The notes under the pieces are model-generated. The model saw only the letters and a list, made by a program, of their open reading frames with translations. It had not been told where the DNA came from and searched no databases. This document shows, piece after piece, positions 16,577 to 25,945 of a DNA stretch of 64,000 nucleotides. The stretch comes from Methanococcoides vulcani (GTDB lineage Archaea; Halobacteriota; Methanosarcinia; Methanosarcinales; Methanosarcinaceae). The translations under genes were made by a program, and so were the position numbers. The stretch covers positions 248,001-312,000 of the forward strand of contig NZ_FOHQ01000001.1 of assembly GCF_900111645.1 (NCBI RefSeq), given 5' to 3'. Within the stretch, counting starts at the first letter, position 1; every line of letters starts with the position of its first letter.

Positions 16577-17428
16577 ATGGCATACAAAATAGTAGAGAAA
16601 CGTCAGTTGGTGCCGGATGTGCACCTGATGAACATCGAGGCTCCTGATGTGGCTGCGGCTGCAAAGGCCGGTCAGTTCATTATTCTTCGTATTGATGAAG
16701 AGGGCGAAAGGATCCCTCTGACAATTGCAGATTATGATACCGACAAGGGTTTTGTCACCATTATCTTCCAGGAGATGGGGAAAACAACAAAACAGCTTGC
16801 TAAGATGGCTGCAGGGGATGAGCTTCAGGACTTCGTAGGTCCTTTAGGAAAAGCATCCGAGATCGAGAAGATCGGCACTGTAGTTCTTGTAGGTGGGGGA
16901 GTTGGCATTGCTCCTGTTTATCCTCAGGCCAGGGCATACCGTGAGATCGGCAACAAGGTGATCTCCATAATTGGCGCACGCAATGAGGGCCTGCTTATCC
17001 TCGAAGATGAGATGAAGGCTGTAAGTGACGAACTTCTTGTGGCAACGGACGATGGTTCTAAAGGTCACCACGGTTTTGTCACAGACCTTGTCAAGGAACT
17101 TCTCGACGGTGATGAGAAGATCGACAGGATAGTAGCTATTGGTCCTCCTATTATGATGCGTGCAGTTGCAGGTGTCACCGATCCTTATGATGTGGAGACC
17201 ATTGTAAGCCTTAACCCGATCATGGTGGACGGTACCGGTATGTGCGGCGGATGCCGTGTGAACATTGCCGGTGAGACCAAGTTCGCATGTGTGGATGGTC
17301 CTGAGTTCAATGCAAAGGATGTGGACTTCAACCTTCTCATGAGCCGTTTGTCACTGTATCGCAAAGAGGAAATGGACTCTCTTGAGAATTACAAAAAAGG
17401 TTGCGGGGATGATTGCAAATGTCAGTAA
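16577..17428 (+). CDS. FAD/NAD-binding flavoprotein subunit (NfnA/SudB-like)
   Basis: 283-aa small subunit of the ferredoxin:NADP oxidoreductase / sulfide dehydrogenase type. A ferredoxin-reductase-like FAD domain (residues 1-95) is followed by the NAD-binding LVGGGVGIAPVYPQ near residue 103, and then the [2Fe-2S] site GTGMCGGCRV with a later FACVDGPEF. The C-terminus is unusually cysteine-rich (GCGDDCKCQ). The frame is open from a TTG at 16556, but the ATG at 16577 with a GTGAT ribosome site matches the family. It overlaps the large subunit gene by 10 bp, so the two act as a heterodimer moving electrons between ferredoxin and pyridine nucleotides, or reducing polysulfide. Confidence 0.88.
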   Translation: MAYKIVEKRQLVPDVHLMNIEAPDVAAAAKAGQFIILRIDEEGERIPLTIADYDTDKGFVTIIFQEMGKTTKQLAKMAAGDELQDFVGPLGKASEIEKIGTVVLVGGGVGIAPVYPQARAYREIGNKVISIIGARNEGLLILEDEMKAVSDELLVATDDGSKGHHGFVTDLVKELLDGDEKIDRIVAIGPPIMMRAVAGVTDPYDVETIVSLNPIMVDGTGMCGGCRVNIAGETKFACVDGPEFNAKDVDFNLLMSRLSLYRKEEMDSLENYKKGCGDDCKCQ

Positions 17429-18789
17429 CACAGGAAATGCCGGAGCAGCCTGCTGATGAGCGCATCCATAACTTTGAGGAGGTTGCATTAGGTTATACCG
17501 AAGAGCAGGCTATCCTTGAAGCAGAACGTTGCCTCGAATGCAAAAAACCAAAGTGTGTGGAAGGCTGCCCTGTGAACATCGACATTCCTGGTTTTGTCTC
17601 AAAGATGAAAGAAGGTAATTTCGAGGAAGCTATCGGTGTGATCAAGAAAACGAACACCCTTCCTGCAGTATGCGGCCGTGTCTGCCCTCAGGAAGAGCAG
17701 TGTGAGAAGCTTTGCATCCTCGGCAAGAAGAGCGAACCTATTTCTATTGGACGCCTTGAAAGGTTCTGTGCGGACCGTGAACGTGAGTCTGGTGTAAAGG
17801 ATCCAGTTGTTGCTGAGCCAACCGGCAAGAAAGTGGCTATCGTAGGTACCGGTCCTGCCGGGCTTACTGCAGCATCAGATCTTGCAAAGGCAGGTTATTC
17901 TGTAACCATGTTCGAAGCTTTGCATGAGGCCGGCGGCGTATTGATCTATGGTATCCCTGAATTCAGGCTTCCAAAGGCGATCGTGAAGGAAGAGGTCGGA
18001 TACATCATGAAGCTCGGAGCAGAGCTTAAGGTCGACTATGTGATCGGTCGCATAAAGACCCTTGACCAGCTCGAGGATGAGTTTGATGCAGTTTTCCTTG
18101 GAACCGGTGCAGGTCTTCCAAAGTTCATGGGTATCGAAGGAGAGAACCTGAATGGTGTTTACTCCGCAAATGAGTTCCTGACACGTGTGAACCTGATGAA
18201 AGCATACCGTTTCCCTGAATTTGACACTCCTATCAAGTGCGGCAGCCATGTCATCGTAGTAGGTGGGGGTAATGTTGCAATGGATGCAGCACGCAGTGCT
18301 TTAAGACTTGGTGCTGATGAGGTCAGCATTGTTTACAGGCGCAGTGATGAAGAACTTCCTGCAAGGCGCGAGGAGATCGAGCACGCAAAGGAAGAGGGTA
18401 TCGTCTTCCGTCTTCTGAACAACCCTGTTCGCATCCTTGAGGGTGAGAACATGTCCATCAATGGTGTGGAATGTATAAAGATGGAGCTTGGCGAGCCGGA
18501 TGAATCAGGCCGCAGGCGACCTGTGCCGGTGGAAGGTTCCGAACATGTGATCGATGCAGACATCGTGATAATTGCGATCGGTACTTCACCTAACCCGATA
18601 ATCTTCGACGGTTCAAAAGGTCTCGAGGTCACCCCATGGGGTACCATTGTTGTGAACGAGGCTGGTATGACATCCCTTGAAGGTGTATGTGCAGGTGGAG
18701 ATGCTGTGACCGGTGCGGCTACAGTTATCAGTGCAATGGGTGCAGGCAAACTGGCTGCACAGACCATCGACGATCACCTTTCAAAATAA
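17419..18789 (+). CDS. gltA: NADPH-dependent glutamate synthase-like flavoprotein (NfnB/SudA-like)
   Basis: 456-aa large partner of the flavoprotein before it. The N-terminus carries cysteines for two [4Fe-4S] clusters (CLECKKPKCVEGCPVNIDIP, then CGRVCPQEEQCEKLC). The FAD loop VAIVGTGPAGLTAA is near residue 137, and the NADPH loop IVVGGGNVAMDAAR near residue 280, ending with the FAD-contacting GVCAGGDAVTGAATVISAMG. Annotated in many genomes as homotetrameric glutamate synthase, but pairing with a SudB/NfnA subunit fits electron-bifurcating NfnAB or sulfide dehydrogenase better. Start ATG at 17419. Confidence 0.9.
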   Translation: MSVTQEMPEQPADERIHNFEEVALGYTEEQAILEAERCLECKKPKCVEGCPVNIDIPGFVSKMKEGNFEEAIGVIKKTNTLPAVCGRVCPQEEQCEKLCILGKKSEPISIGRLERFCADRERESGVKDPVVAEPTGKKVAIVGTGPAGLTAASDLAKAGYSVTMFEALHEAGGVLIYGIPEFRLPKAIVKEEVGYIMKLGAELKVDYVIGRIKTLDQLEDEFDAVFLGTGAGLPKFMGIEGENLNGVYSANEFLTRVNLMKAYRFPEFDTPIKCGSHVIVVGGGNVAMDAARSALRLGADEVSIVYRRSDEELPARREEIEHAKEEGIVFRLLNNPVRILEGENMSINGVECIKMELGEPDESGRRRPVPVEGSEHVIDADIVIIAIGTSPNPIIFDGSKGLEVTPWGTIVVNEAGMTSLEGVCAGGDAVTGAATVISAMGAGKLAAQTIDDHLSK

Positions 18790-18790
18790 G

Positions 18791-18834
18791 GAAAATTTGC
18801 AGCAGGTCATACTGATCTGCATTTTCTCTTTTTA
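18791..18834 (+). terminator. Imperfect hairpin with T-rich tail
   Basis: GAAAA-TT-TGCAG pairs with CTGCATTTTC (about 10 bp with a 2-nt bulge), followed by TCTTTTTAATTT. A plausible end for the flavoprotein operon. Confidence 0.45.
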
Positions 18835-18913
18835 ATTTCTGTCATTGTCAACGATCGAGAATTGTAGATTTGGATATCTTTCAAGTGTCGATCTTATGGA
18901 TATTTCATGGAAG

Positions 18914-18921
18914 TATTTATG
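18914..18921 (+). promoter_or_regulatory. TATA box, leaderless promoter
   Basis: TATTTATG centred about 24 bp before the ATG at 18941. No ribosome site precedes that ATG, so a leaderless message is likely. Confidence 0.5.
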
Positions 18922-18940
18922 AACATCAAGTCCTATTTTT

Positions 18941-20977
18941 ATGGCAATGCACTTAAAAAAGGCCGATTCCCGGATGCACAAAAGTCCTTCTAAAAAAGGT
19001 GTTCGAGATCATAAAAAGGGTTTCAGGAAACCTGCCGGGCACGATAATCCTCGTATCTTCTGGTGTAAGGAATGTAATATACCCCTTATCAAACCAAAAT
19101 GTGATTCATGTGATGGTGAGATACTTGAAGTGAAACTTTCAGGTTCAGGTGACATACGTTTCTGTTCGCCCTATGAACGTGAGGTACTTGGGGGTCTGCT
19201 GTTGTCCGAATATGATTGTGATCCCATTGGTCTTCATATGGTCCTTTTGAACAAGATCCCCGGGGACGATAAGACTGATGAGGTGATCGTTGACGGGCTG
19301 AAAATTGGTGTGTTGTTCTATGACATGCATGTGATGGCTTATCGATTCGAGCCATCTGCAACTGGTGCACAGTTACTGCATTCGGTGACCGGTAGCAGGA
19401 CGGTTATTCTGAAGAAGACGAGGTCCCATCTCAATGGCAAGAAAGTGCAGGCAGAGATGCTGGAGCACTTTAGTAATGACATCAAAAAAGGCGATCCTGT
19501 CATTGTGGTGTCAGGTAATCTCGTTGGTTCTGGTATTGCTTTGTGCAACAGTGATGACATGGGGCATATCGAAGGTCCGGTTATTCGGGTAAGAAAGATC
19601 CTGACCAACACTATGGTGCTGAATCAAAGGATATCCGTGATGGATGATGTGATAAAGGCCAATCTGCCTCACCTCAGGCAGTTTGGGAAAAATGCAATGA
19701 ACACCATCAAGGGTATTGCAAACCAGAAAGAATACCGCGATCTACCTGTACATGTGTCTTTCAGTGGAGGAAAGGATAGTCTTGTGGTCCTGGACCTTAC
19801 ATTGAGTGCTCTTAAGAACCGGGATGTGAGCGCTTTCTTCCTGAACACGGGGATAGAGTTTCCGGAAACAGTAGATTTTGTGCACGACCACTGTGAAAAA
19901 CGGGGTATCGAACTTATCGAAGCAAAAGCAGGAAATGCTTTCTGGGACAATCTTGAAAGTTTCGGTCCTCCTGCAAAAGATTTCCGCTGGTGCTGCAAGG
20001 TCTGTAAACTTGCTCCTGCCGGAAGTATAATCGATCGTTGTACTGAAAATGGTAGTGTGTGCCTGACCATTGATGGAAAGCGCAAACATGAGTCGTTCTC
20101 AAGGGCCAATATTGCTGCCAGTGAAAAGAATCCCTTTGTTCCCGACCAGCTGAACATTTTCCCGATAAGGGACTGGCGTGCTATTGAGGTATGGCTCTAC
20201 ATACACTGGCGCGGGCTGGAGTACAATCCTCTCTACGATACAGGCTTTGAGCGGGTGGGCTGCTACCTGTGCCCTGCGGAACTTTCTGCAGAGTATGAAA
20301 GATTGCGTGAGATCCATCCCTCGATGTATGGTAGGTGGAACGACTATCTATTGAAATGGGCACGTTCCAGAGGCCTTTCGGACGATTATGTGAAGCATGG
20401 GTTGTGGCGCTGGAAGGAGTTACCACCTAAGATGGTAAATCTTGCTAAGGAGCTTGGAATTGAGACTGAACAGGTCCGGGTGGATGAGGATTTTGCTATC
20501 ATTCTCACTTCAGGTTTTTCTCCTTGCAGGGAAGGCGGTTACACCGTTGAAGCAGCTGTCAGTGGAGTGCTTTTAAGCGAGGCTGCTGCAGTGTTGAATA
20601 TAATTGGGACCACAGTTCTCTCAGAAGATCTTGGCATGTTGCTTGTCAGGACGGGCAGGGATTCGATAAAATTCTTCTCTTCCGGAAGTCTCAAGGTTAC
20701 TGCAAGAACTGAGGATGATGCAAGGGAATATCTCAAAAGGACAGCAGAACAACTGATGCGCATAAACAAGTGCACGGAATGTGGCATATGCCTGAAGGTC
20801 TGTCCTGTGAATGCCATTACTCTTGGATCTGAAAAGGGGAAGTTGTTCATAAGTGATGCTTGCATACGGTGTGGCAGGTGTACGGATGCCTGTGTTGTCC
20901 TGAAATATTCGGACAGGCTTCTCTCCGATATTCTTAAACTGGATGGAAGGTCAGCAAGAAGAACGTCTTTTGAGTGA
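18941..20977 (+). CDS. Composite PAPS-reductase-like Fe-S protein (zinc ribbon, PUA-like, PP-loop, ferredoxin)
   Basis: 678-aa protein resembling MJ0066-type archaeal proteins annotated as phosphoadenosine phosphosulfate reductase. In order: a basic tail, a zinc ribbon (CKECNIPLIKPKCDSC, near residue 45), a PUA-like region (about 150-210), an adenylyl-binding PP-loop SGGKDS (near residue 275), a CC (near 350) plus CxxC (near 440) pair like the [4Fe-4S] ligands of APS reductases, and a C-terminal 2[4Fe-4S] ferredoxin (CTECGICLKVCP and CIRCGRCTDAC, about 611-652). The real substrate is unproven. The RNA-binding-like front end leaves a tRNA sulfuration role open. Confidence 0.8.
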   Translation: MAMHLKKADSRMHKSPSKKGVRDHKKGFRKPAGHDNPRIFWCKECNIPLIKPKCDSCDGEILEVKLSGSGDIRFCSPYEREVLGGLLLSEYDCDPIGLHMVLLNKIPGDDKTDEVIVDGLKIGVLFYDMHVMAYRFEPSATGAQLLHSVTGSRTVILKKTRSHLNGKKVQAEMLEHFSNDIKKGDPVIVVSGNLVGSGIALCNSDDMGHIEGPVIRVRKILTNTMVLNQRISVMDDVIKANLPHLRQFGKNAMNTIKGIANQKEYRDLPVHVSFSGGKDSLVVLDLTLSALKNRDVSAFFLNTGIEFPETVDFVHDHCEKRGIELIEAKAGNAFWDNLESFGPPAKDFRWCCKVCKLAPAGSIIDRCTENGSVCLTIDGKRKHESFSRANIAASEKNPFVPDQLNIFPIRDWRAIEVWLYIHWRGLEYNPLYDTGFERVGCYLCPAELSAEYERLREIHPSMYGRWNDYLLKWARSRGLSDDYVKHGLWRWKELPPKMVNLAKELGIETEQVRVDEDFAIILTSGFSPCREGGYTVEAAVSGVLLSEAAAVLNIIGTTVLSEDLGMLLVRTGRDSIKFFSSGSLKVTARTEDDAREYLKRTAEQLMRINKCTECGICLKVCPVNAITLGSEKGKLFISDACIRCGRCTDACVVLKYSDRLLSDILKLDGRSARRTSFE

Positions 20978-21054
20978 AGTATTAATAGTGTGTTACAGTT
21001 ATATTATATGCTAAATAATATTATTATTCGTTAAAATTACTGTACGTGTGTTTG

Positions 21055-22149
21055 ATGGTCACAGATATATCGAATGAGCTGTCCCGGCAGATCGGTTCCA
21101 GATGGAAGGTCCTTGTAATCATAGCTTTAGTTATACTTTTTTCCACTTTTGTTTATATCTTACTGCCGCTTGCTGATGGTATAATGCTTGGCCTTGTGTT
21201 TGCATATATAGCACGTCCTATCTATATGCCATTGAAGAAGAAACGTCATATGGGTGCTTTCATTGCTACGATGTTCATTGTGGCACCTATTATTCTGATA
21301 CTTGGTATGGGTATTGTCGAGATCGCTAACCAGATAATCTGGATAACCGAGAATCAATCTGCTGTACTTGGATCTCTGTTCGATTTTGTACGCAATCTCA
21401 ATATACCTCAGGCATACTATGAACAGATACAGCAGACTATATGGGATTCATCTCTCTCTGTCCTGCCTCTTCTTGGCAATCTTGTATTTGTTTCCTATGC
21501 GCGTGGGATCGCTATGTTCATGATCAATCTTTTGATCGCGATTTTTATGTGCTTCTTCCTTCTTGCAGACGGTGATGCGCTCTACCGTTCAATGCTCAGG
21601 ATCGTTCCGGACGGGGATCAGAATGTTGTCAAAAGGTATGTCCATCACATGGATGTGATCCTTAGCGGTGTGTTCATTGGCAATGCGTATGCTGCACTTT
21701 CAGTAAGTACGCTTTCTGTTATCGTGTTCTATGCATTTGGTCTGTCACATGTTCTTGCGCTGGCAACCCTTATCTTCGTTGCATCTGCGATACCTATGTT
21801 TGCCGGTTACATGGTACTGGTAGTTCTTTCCATTGTACGCTATTTCAACCTTGGACTTGAGAGTGCTCTGACATTCTTTGTTATATGTTCGATCGTCATC
21901 TATGTACCACCTGAATTGTTCCTGCGTCCATATCTTGCAGGTATAAAATCTCACATTCATCCGTTCCTTATTATGGTTACATTCCTTGGTGGTGCATTTG
22001 TCGGGGGAATTGCCGGTTTCTTTGCAGCCCCGATACTTCTGGGCTCATTGGTGGCAGCCTACCGCGTCTATGTGGAGTGTCAGGATAAGGCTGAAGCTGA
22101 GCAAGTAGGCATAAGGCAAGCTGAAGAAGAACAGACAGAAGAAGAGTAA
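21055..22149 (+). CDS. AI-2E family transporter (PerM-like permease)
   Basis: About 364-aa polytopic membrane protein with some eight hydrophobic segments. The region LIFVASAIPMFAGYMVLVV and the later GGAFVGGIAGFFAAPILLG match the conserved C-terminal half of the AI-2E exporter/PerM family. The charged tail (EAEQVGIRQAEEEQ) is cytoplasmic. The frame begins with GTG at 21046; the ATG at 21055 is equally plausible and neither has a clear ribosome site. The substrate is unknown; some relatives are Na+/H+ antiporters, so AI-2 export should not be assumed in an archaeon. Confidence 0.82.
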   Translation: MVTDISNELSRQIGSRWKVLVIIALVILFSTFVYILLPLADGIMLGLVFAYIARPIYMPLKKKRHMGAFIATMFIVAPIILILGMGIVEIANQIIWITENQSAVLGSLFDFVRNLNIPQAYYEQIQQTIWDSSLSVLPLLGNLVFVSYARGIAMFMINLLIAIFMCFFLLADGDALYRSMLRIVPDGDQNVVKRYVHHMDVILSGVFIGNAYAALSVSTLSVIVFYAFGLSHVLALATLIFVASAIPMFAGYMVLVVLSIVRYFNLGLESALTFFVICSIVIYVPPELFLRPYLAGIKSHIHPFLIMVTFLGGAFVGGIAGFFAAPILLGSLVAAYRVYVECQDKAEAEQVGIRQAEEEQTEEE

Positions 22150-22255
22150 ATCCATCTTTAATTTTTATTCAAGTTTTGTTTCCGAGCCACTTACTTGAAA
22201 AAGGTTAATAAGGATTGGTTTAATTAAAGCACAGGATTATTCAACCGGTGAGATC

Positions 22256-24163
22256 ATGCAGTTATTACTTATCCATTCAGATTACATTGAATATGAGGTA
22301 AAAAAGAGCACTCCTGTGGCCGAAAAGATCGAGGAGTCCTTCAAGCAGGGCCGTCTTGAGGAAGCACTTACGGCATTCATGGCCGTTGAGAGTTTCGATG
22401 AGGCTGATCCGCAGCAGGTAGTTGAGCGTGCTGTTGCTGAAATAGAGAAGGTAGCAGTTCAGGTAAAAGCTGAAAGTGTGATGGTCTATCCTTATGCACA
22501 CTTGAGCTCCGATCTTTCATCTCCGAAGGTAGCGGTCTCTGTGCTCAAGAGCATCGAAAAAGAGCTTTCTGGCAAGTATAATGTCATGAGGGCCCCATTC
22601 GGCTGGTATAAGGCATTCAGTATCAGCTGTAAAGGCCATCCGCTCTCTGAACTTTCTCGTACTATCAGGCCGGAAGAGTCTGCGACCTGCGGTGAAGCGG
22701 TTGTAGTTGAAGAGAAGAAGGATGAAGTTGTCTCTGAAGCACTGAAAGCAGAAAGCACCGCAAAGTCCTACTGGCGCATCCTTACTCCTGATGGAGAGCT
22801 TCATGAAGCAGAAGGCTTTGATTTTACTGGCTACGATAATCTCAAAAAATTTGTGGATTATGAAATTACCAAGAACAGGAATATCGATAAGGCCCCACCT
22901 CATGTGGAGCTGATGCGCAGGCTTGAGATCGCAGATTATGAGCCAGGTTCTGATTCCGGTAATATGCGTTTTTATCCAAAGGGAAGGTTGATGAAGTCAC
23001 TTATCGAGAATTTCGTTCTCGATGAGTCTGCAAAGATCGGTGCAATGGAGGTAGAAACCCCGCTGATGTATGATATGAACCATCCTACTTTGAAGAAGTA
23101 TCTTGACAGGTTCCCTGCACGTCAGTATTCTATTGAGTCCGACAAACGTCACATGTTCCTCAGGTTTGCTGCCTGTTTCGGTCAGTTCCTGATGAACCAT
23201 GACATGACGATCTCCTACAGGCATCTTCCTCTTAAGATGATCGAGCTTACCAGATACAGTTTCAGGAAGGAACAGCGTGGTGAGCTCGTGGGACTTCGAA
23301 GATTGCGTGCTTTCACAATGCCGGACATGCACACGCTCTGTCCGGACATGGAAGGTTCTGTGTCCCAGTTCGGTGAGCAGTATAGCATGTGCATTGATAC
23401 GCTGAACAAGATCGGTATTGATGTAAGTGACTTTGAAGTTGCTATCCGCTTTACACGTGACTTCTATGAAGGCAACAAGGACTTTATCACAGACCTTGCA
23501 AGAAAGGTTGACAAGCCTGTCCTTGTGGAAATGTGGGATACAAGGTTCTTCTATTTCGTCCTTAAGTTCGAGTTCAATTTCGTGGATGCTACAGCAAAGG
23601 CAAGTGCATTGTCTACCGTGCAGATCGATGTGGAAAATGCAGAGCGCTATGATATCAATTACACTGATTCCAATGGTGAGATGCAGCATCCTGTTGTCCT
23701 CCACTGCTGCCCAAGCGGGGCAATTGAGAGGTGTATATATGCCCTCCTTGAAAAGGCAGCAATGGATACAGAAGCTGGTAAGGTTCCAAACTTCCCTGTA
23801 TGGCTGTCCCCAACACAGGTCCGTGTTATTCCTATTGCTGAAAGGCATATGGGATTTGCCAATGAGGTTGCAGATGCTCTTCAGTGTCGTGTGGATATTG
23901 ATGACCGTGAGGAAACCGTGGGTAAGAAGATACGCGATGCAGGCCGGGAATGGGTTCCATACGTAGCAGTTATCGGTGATTCTGAAGTGGAAAGTGGTAA
24001 TGTCAACGTGACCATCCGTGCTGAGTCCGAACCAAAGAAGCCAAAGAAGGTCGAAATGACTGCTGAGGAGCTCAATGAACGGGTTCTTTCCGAGATAGGC
24101 GATATGCCATACCGCAGTTTACCTCTTGCGAAGTTGCTTTCCATGAGGCCGAAGTTCCTCTAA
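22256..24163 (+). CDS. thrS: Threonyl-tRNA synthetase, archaeal type
   Basis: 635-aa class II synthetase. The N-terminal domain ([16 protein letters not shown] onward, about residues 1-140) is the archaeal D-aminoacyl-tRNA deacylase-like editing domain that removes mischarged serine, instead of the bacterial TGS/SAD domain. The catalytic core follows ([19 protein letters not shown], then [29 protein letters not shown]), with motif 3 in [17 protein letters not shown], and then the anticodon-binding domain (about 535-635). Full length. GGTGAG lies 3 nt before the ATG. Acylphosphatase follows 21 bp later. Confidence 0.96.
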   Translation: MQLLLIHSDYIEYEVKKSTPVAEKIEESFKQGRLEEALTAFMAVESFDEADPQQVVERAVAEIEKVAVQVKAESVMVYPYAHLSSDLSSPKVAVSVLKSIEKELSGKYNVMRAPFGWYKAFSISCKGHPLSELSRTIRPEESATCGEAVVVEEKKDEVVSEALKAESTAKSYWRILTPDGELHEAEGFDFTGYDNLKKFVDYEITKNRNIDKAPPHVELMRRLEIADYEPGSDSGNMRFYPKGRLMKSLIENFVLDESAKIGAMEVETPLMYDMNHPTLKKYLDRFPARQYSIESDKRHMFLRFAACFGQFLMNHDMTISYRHLPLKMIELTRYSFRKEQRGELVGLRRLRAFTMPDMHTLCPDMEGSVSQFGEQYSMCIDTLNKIGIDVSDFEVAIRFTRDFYEGNKDFITDLARKVDKPVLVEMWDTRFFYFVLKFEFNFVDATAKASALSTVQIDVENAERYDINYTDSNGEMQHPVVLHCCPSGAIERCIYALLEKAAMDTEAGKVPNFPVWLSPTQVRVIPIAERHMGFANEVADALQCRVDIDDREETVGKKIRDAGREWVPYVAVIGDSEVESGNVNVTIRAESEPKKPKKVEMTAEELNERVLSEIGDMPYRSLPLAKLLSMRPKFL

Positions 24164-24184
24164 GACAGTAATAGAAAGTGAATT

Positions 24185-24475
24185 ATGTCAGAAAATAGTG
24201 ATAACGTCTGTGCGGAGATGTATGTTTCCGGCAGGGTTCAGGGTGTGTATTTCAGGGGCTTTACTCAGAAGGTGGCGACCAGATTGGGTCTGGTCGGATA
24301 CGCCCAGAATTTACCTGATGGGCGTGTAAAGGTCATTGCACAGGGTAAAAGATCTCTTATATCGGAGCTATTGGACAATCTGAGTATCGGACCTGAGCTT
24401 TCCAACGTTGAAGGCATCGATGTTGACTGGATCGATGCTTCTGATGAATTCACTGAATTCTTTATTAAAAGATGA
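24185..24475 (+). CDS. acyP: Acylphosphatase
   Basis: 96-aa enzyme hydrolysing acyl phosphates. The family signature VSGRVQGVYFRGF with the phosphate-binding Arg (near residue 23) and the catalytic Asn in GYAQNLPDGRVKVIAQG (near residue 42) are both present. Normal length. It follows thrS closely and is probably cotranscribed with it. Confidence 0.95.
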   Translation: MSENSDNVCAEMYVSGRVQGVYFRGFTQKVATRLGLVGYAQNLPDGRVKVIAQGKRSLISELLDNLSIGPELSNVEGIDVDWIDASDEFTEFFIKR

Positions 24476-24557
24476 TTTTCTTCTTGATAGTTCCATACAG
24501 TTGAAACTGCCTGGACTGTCTTCTTTTTATTAATTTATGCTAAGCAATTAATGTCTT

Positions 24558-24764
24558 TCAGTGTGTGGTCTCTTCAAAAATTTCGTATTCGGTCTCAGCG
24601 AGCTTCTTTTCAATTTCTTCAATATCAAGGATCTCTTTTAACTCTGCCAGACAATCCAGGCAAATGTGAGTATGCCCGACGATGCGACCTTCAGCAACCT
24701 CTTTCCCATATTCGCCTTCCACTCCGGCTTCTGTACAAACCTTTCCACAAAAGATGCAAACCAT
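24558..24764 (-). CDS. Small zinc-binding protein, 68 aa
   Basis: Acidic small protein with two cysteine pairs (CIFCGKVC near the start and ICLDCLAEL near residue 36) that could hold one zinc ion, followed by a charged helix rich in Glu/Leu. It is convergent with the acylphosphatase gene and divergent from the Toprim gene. I do not recognise the family; a protein-interaction adaptor is possible. Ends in TGA. Confidence 0.6.
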   Translation of the reverse strand: MVCIFCGKVCTEAGVEGEYGKEVAEGRIVGHTHICLDCLAELKEILDIEEIEKKLAETEYEIFEETTH

Positions 24765-24911
24765 GTATACACTCCTTGATGGCCTGGTCGATCATACCAT
24801 CTGTATAAAGTTTAATAGACATTTGTATATAACATTATCGATGTGTATGGTGTGCGGAGCCTTATTTTTGTGGGATGGTTATTTAGGTTTGAGTTCCAAT
24901 ATTCTATCTTA

Positions 24912-25388
24912 ATGTCAGAACATGAGCAGACTGGAAATGTGCCAGTGGGCAGGCCTCACCTGAAAGCACCTATTTTTGTATACCAACGAAAGCTTGAACG
25001 GATCGAGGAACTTATTGATGAGATGCTGGAATGTTCGAATAAAGGTGATCTTATTGTTGTTGAAGGGAAAAGGGATGTCATTTCTTTGAGAAAGTTAGGC
25101 TTTCATGGGGCTATTGAACTTGCAACCCACCGGCCTCTTACAGAGGTTTCTGCAAGGATCGTTAATACTGGTAAAAGGGTAATAATCCTGACCGACTGGG
25201 ATCGTCGTGGTGACTTACTGGCATCAAAGATCTCGGAAGACCTCCGGTATTTTGGTATTGATGTAGATATGTATATGCGTGAACGCTTGAGTTCAATGGT
25301 AAAAAAAGAGATTAAAGATGTGGAAAGCCTTTATTCCTATGTTACGAAATTGAGGAAGATCGCAGGCAGTTCACATCAGGCGGTATAA
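24912..25388 (+). CDS. Toprim domain protein (UPF0292-like)
   Basis: 158-aa protein with a complete small Toprim fold: the catalytic-type Glu in IVVEGKRDVISLRKLG (near residue 46) and the metal-binding DxD-type motif in VIILTDWDRRGDLLA (near residue 95). It resembles DnaG-type and M5-like Toprim proteins of archaea without a known reaction. The frame is open from 24843, but those extra 23 residues are hydrophobic and unlike the family, so I start at the ATG at 24912. Its last 13 bp overlap the end of the tiny zinc gene on the other strand. Confidence 0.82.
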   Translation: MSEHEQTGNVPVGRPHLKAPIFVYQRKLERIEELIDEMLECSNKGDLIVVEGKRDVISLRKLGFHGAIELATHRPLTEVSARIVNTGKRVIILTDWDRRGDLLASKISEDLRYFGIDVDMYMRERLSSMVKKEIKDVESLYSYVTKLRKIAGSSHQAV

Positions 25389-25528
25389 GCGGATTGTTCT
25401 GAAATATTGTAGGTAGCGTCAATGGATGTCGTTCTTCCACATTTCTGGCAATAATACATTGCGTTGTCGCCAATCCTCATGATCTTCAGGTCAACATCAC
25501 ACATGTGGCATTTTAAAGTAATTTCCAA
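25376..25528 (-). CDS. 50-aa zinc ribbon protein, TTG start
   Basis: Very short gene: starts TTG at 25528 and ends TGA at 25376. The protein carries two CxxC knuckles (KCHMCDVDL at residues 6-14 and YYCQKCGRT about 17 residues later), a classic zinc ribbon. GAGGTG lies 6-7 nt before the TTG and overlaps the stop of the zinc ribbon gene upstream, so the two are translationally coupled. Easily missed because of its length and start codon. Function unknown; zinc ribbons of this size often bind nucleic acid or join a larger complex. Confidence 0.65.
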   Translation of the reverse strand: MEITLKCHMCDVDLKIMRIGDNAMYYCQKCGRTTSIDATYNISEQSAYTA

Positions 25529-25537
25529 GATCTCACC

Positions 25538-25675
25538 TCACTCAAGAATTGTAATGGAGTCAAGTCTTGCAGTTCCTGCTTCTGTCCAGTATTTACAGAC
25601 ACTGCAAACCTGTATGTTTTCCCCTTTCAATTCCAATCTTGAACTACATTTTGGACATTTGTGTAATGTTTTCAT
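25538..25675 (-). CDS. 45-aa zinc ribbon protein
   Basis: Small protein with two CxxC knuckles (KCPKCSSRLELKG and VCSVCKYW), a zinc ribbon resembling the archaeal DUF1610-type. GGGGGA before the ATG at 25675 supports this start. The frame is open upstream to an ATG at 25819, and minus-strand TATA-like sequences at about 25838-25868 would place the transcript start close to that codon, so a 93-aa form cannot be excluded. It is followed 9 bp later by the second zinc ribbon gene. Confidence 0.6.
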   Translation of the reverse strand: MKTLHKCPKCSSRLELKGENIQVCSVCKYWTEAGTARLDSITILE

Positions 25676-25945
25676 GTTACGTTTTCCCCCTAATTTCAAA
25701 TTCATTTCACACCGCAGGATCTGATCTACAAAGATTACTCTAAATGTTGTGTTGAGTTTCCCACTCCCCAAACACGCCCATATCTCTTCTGATGCCGAAA
25801 TTGACATTGTGCCCCACATTTCTGGTAGGACAGTAAACCTATATAATCATCTCATCAATATATATAGTTTTCGGCATTTTGATTTTTTTGGTCACTTTTG
25901 CCTTTACCAAATAGCTTAAAAAAGATGTATGAATAAGTATGCCTC

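Noticed and set aside
22997-23848. A 283-codon open frame on the minus strand inside thrS
   Set aside because: It lies fully antisense to a clear threonyl-tRNA synthetase, its protein is rich in His/Cys/Leu as expected for a shadow frame, and no family is recognised.
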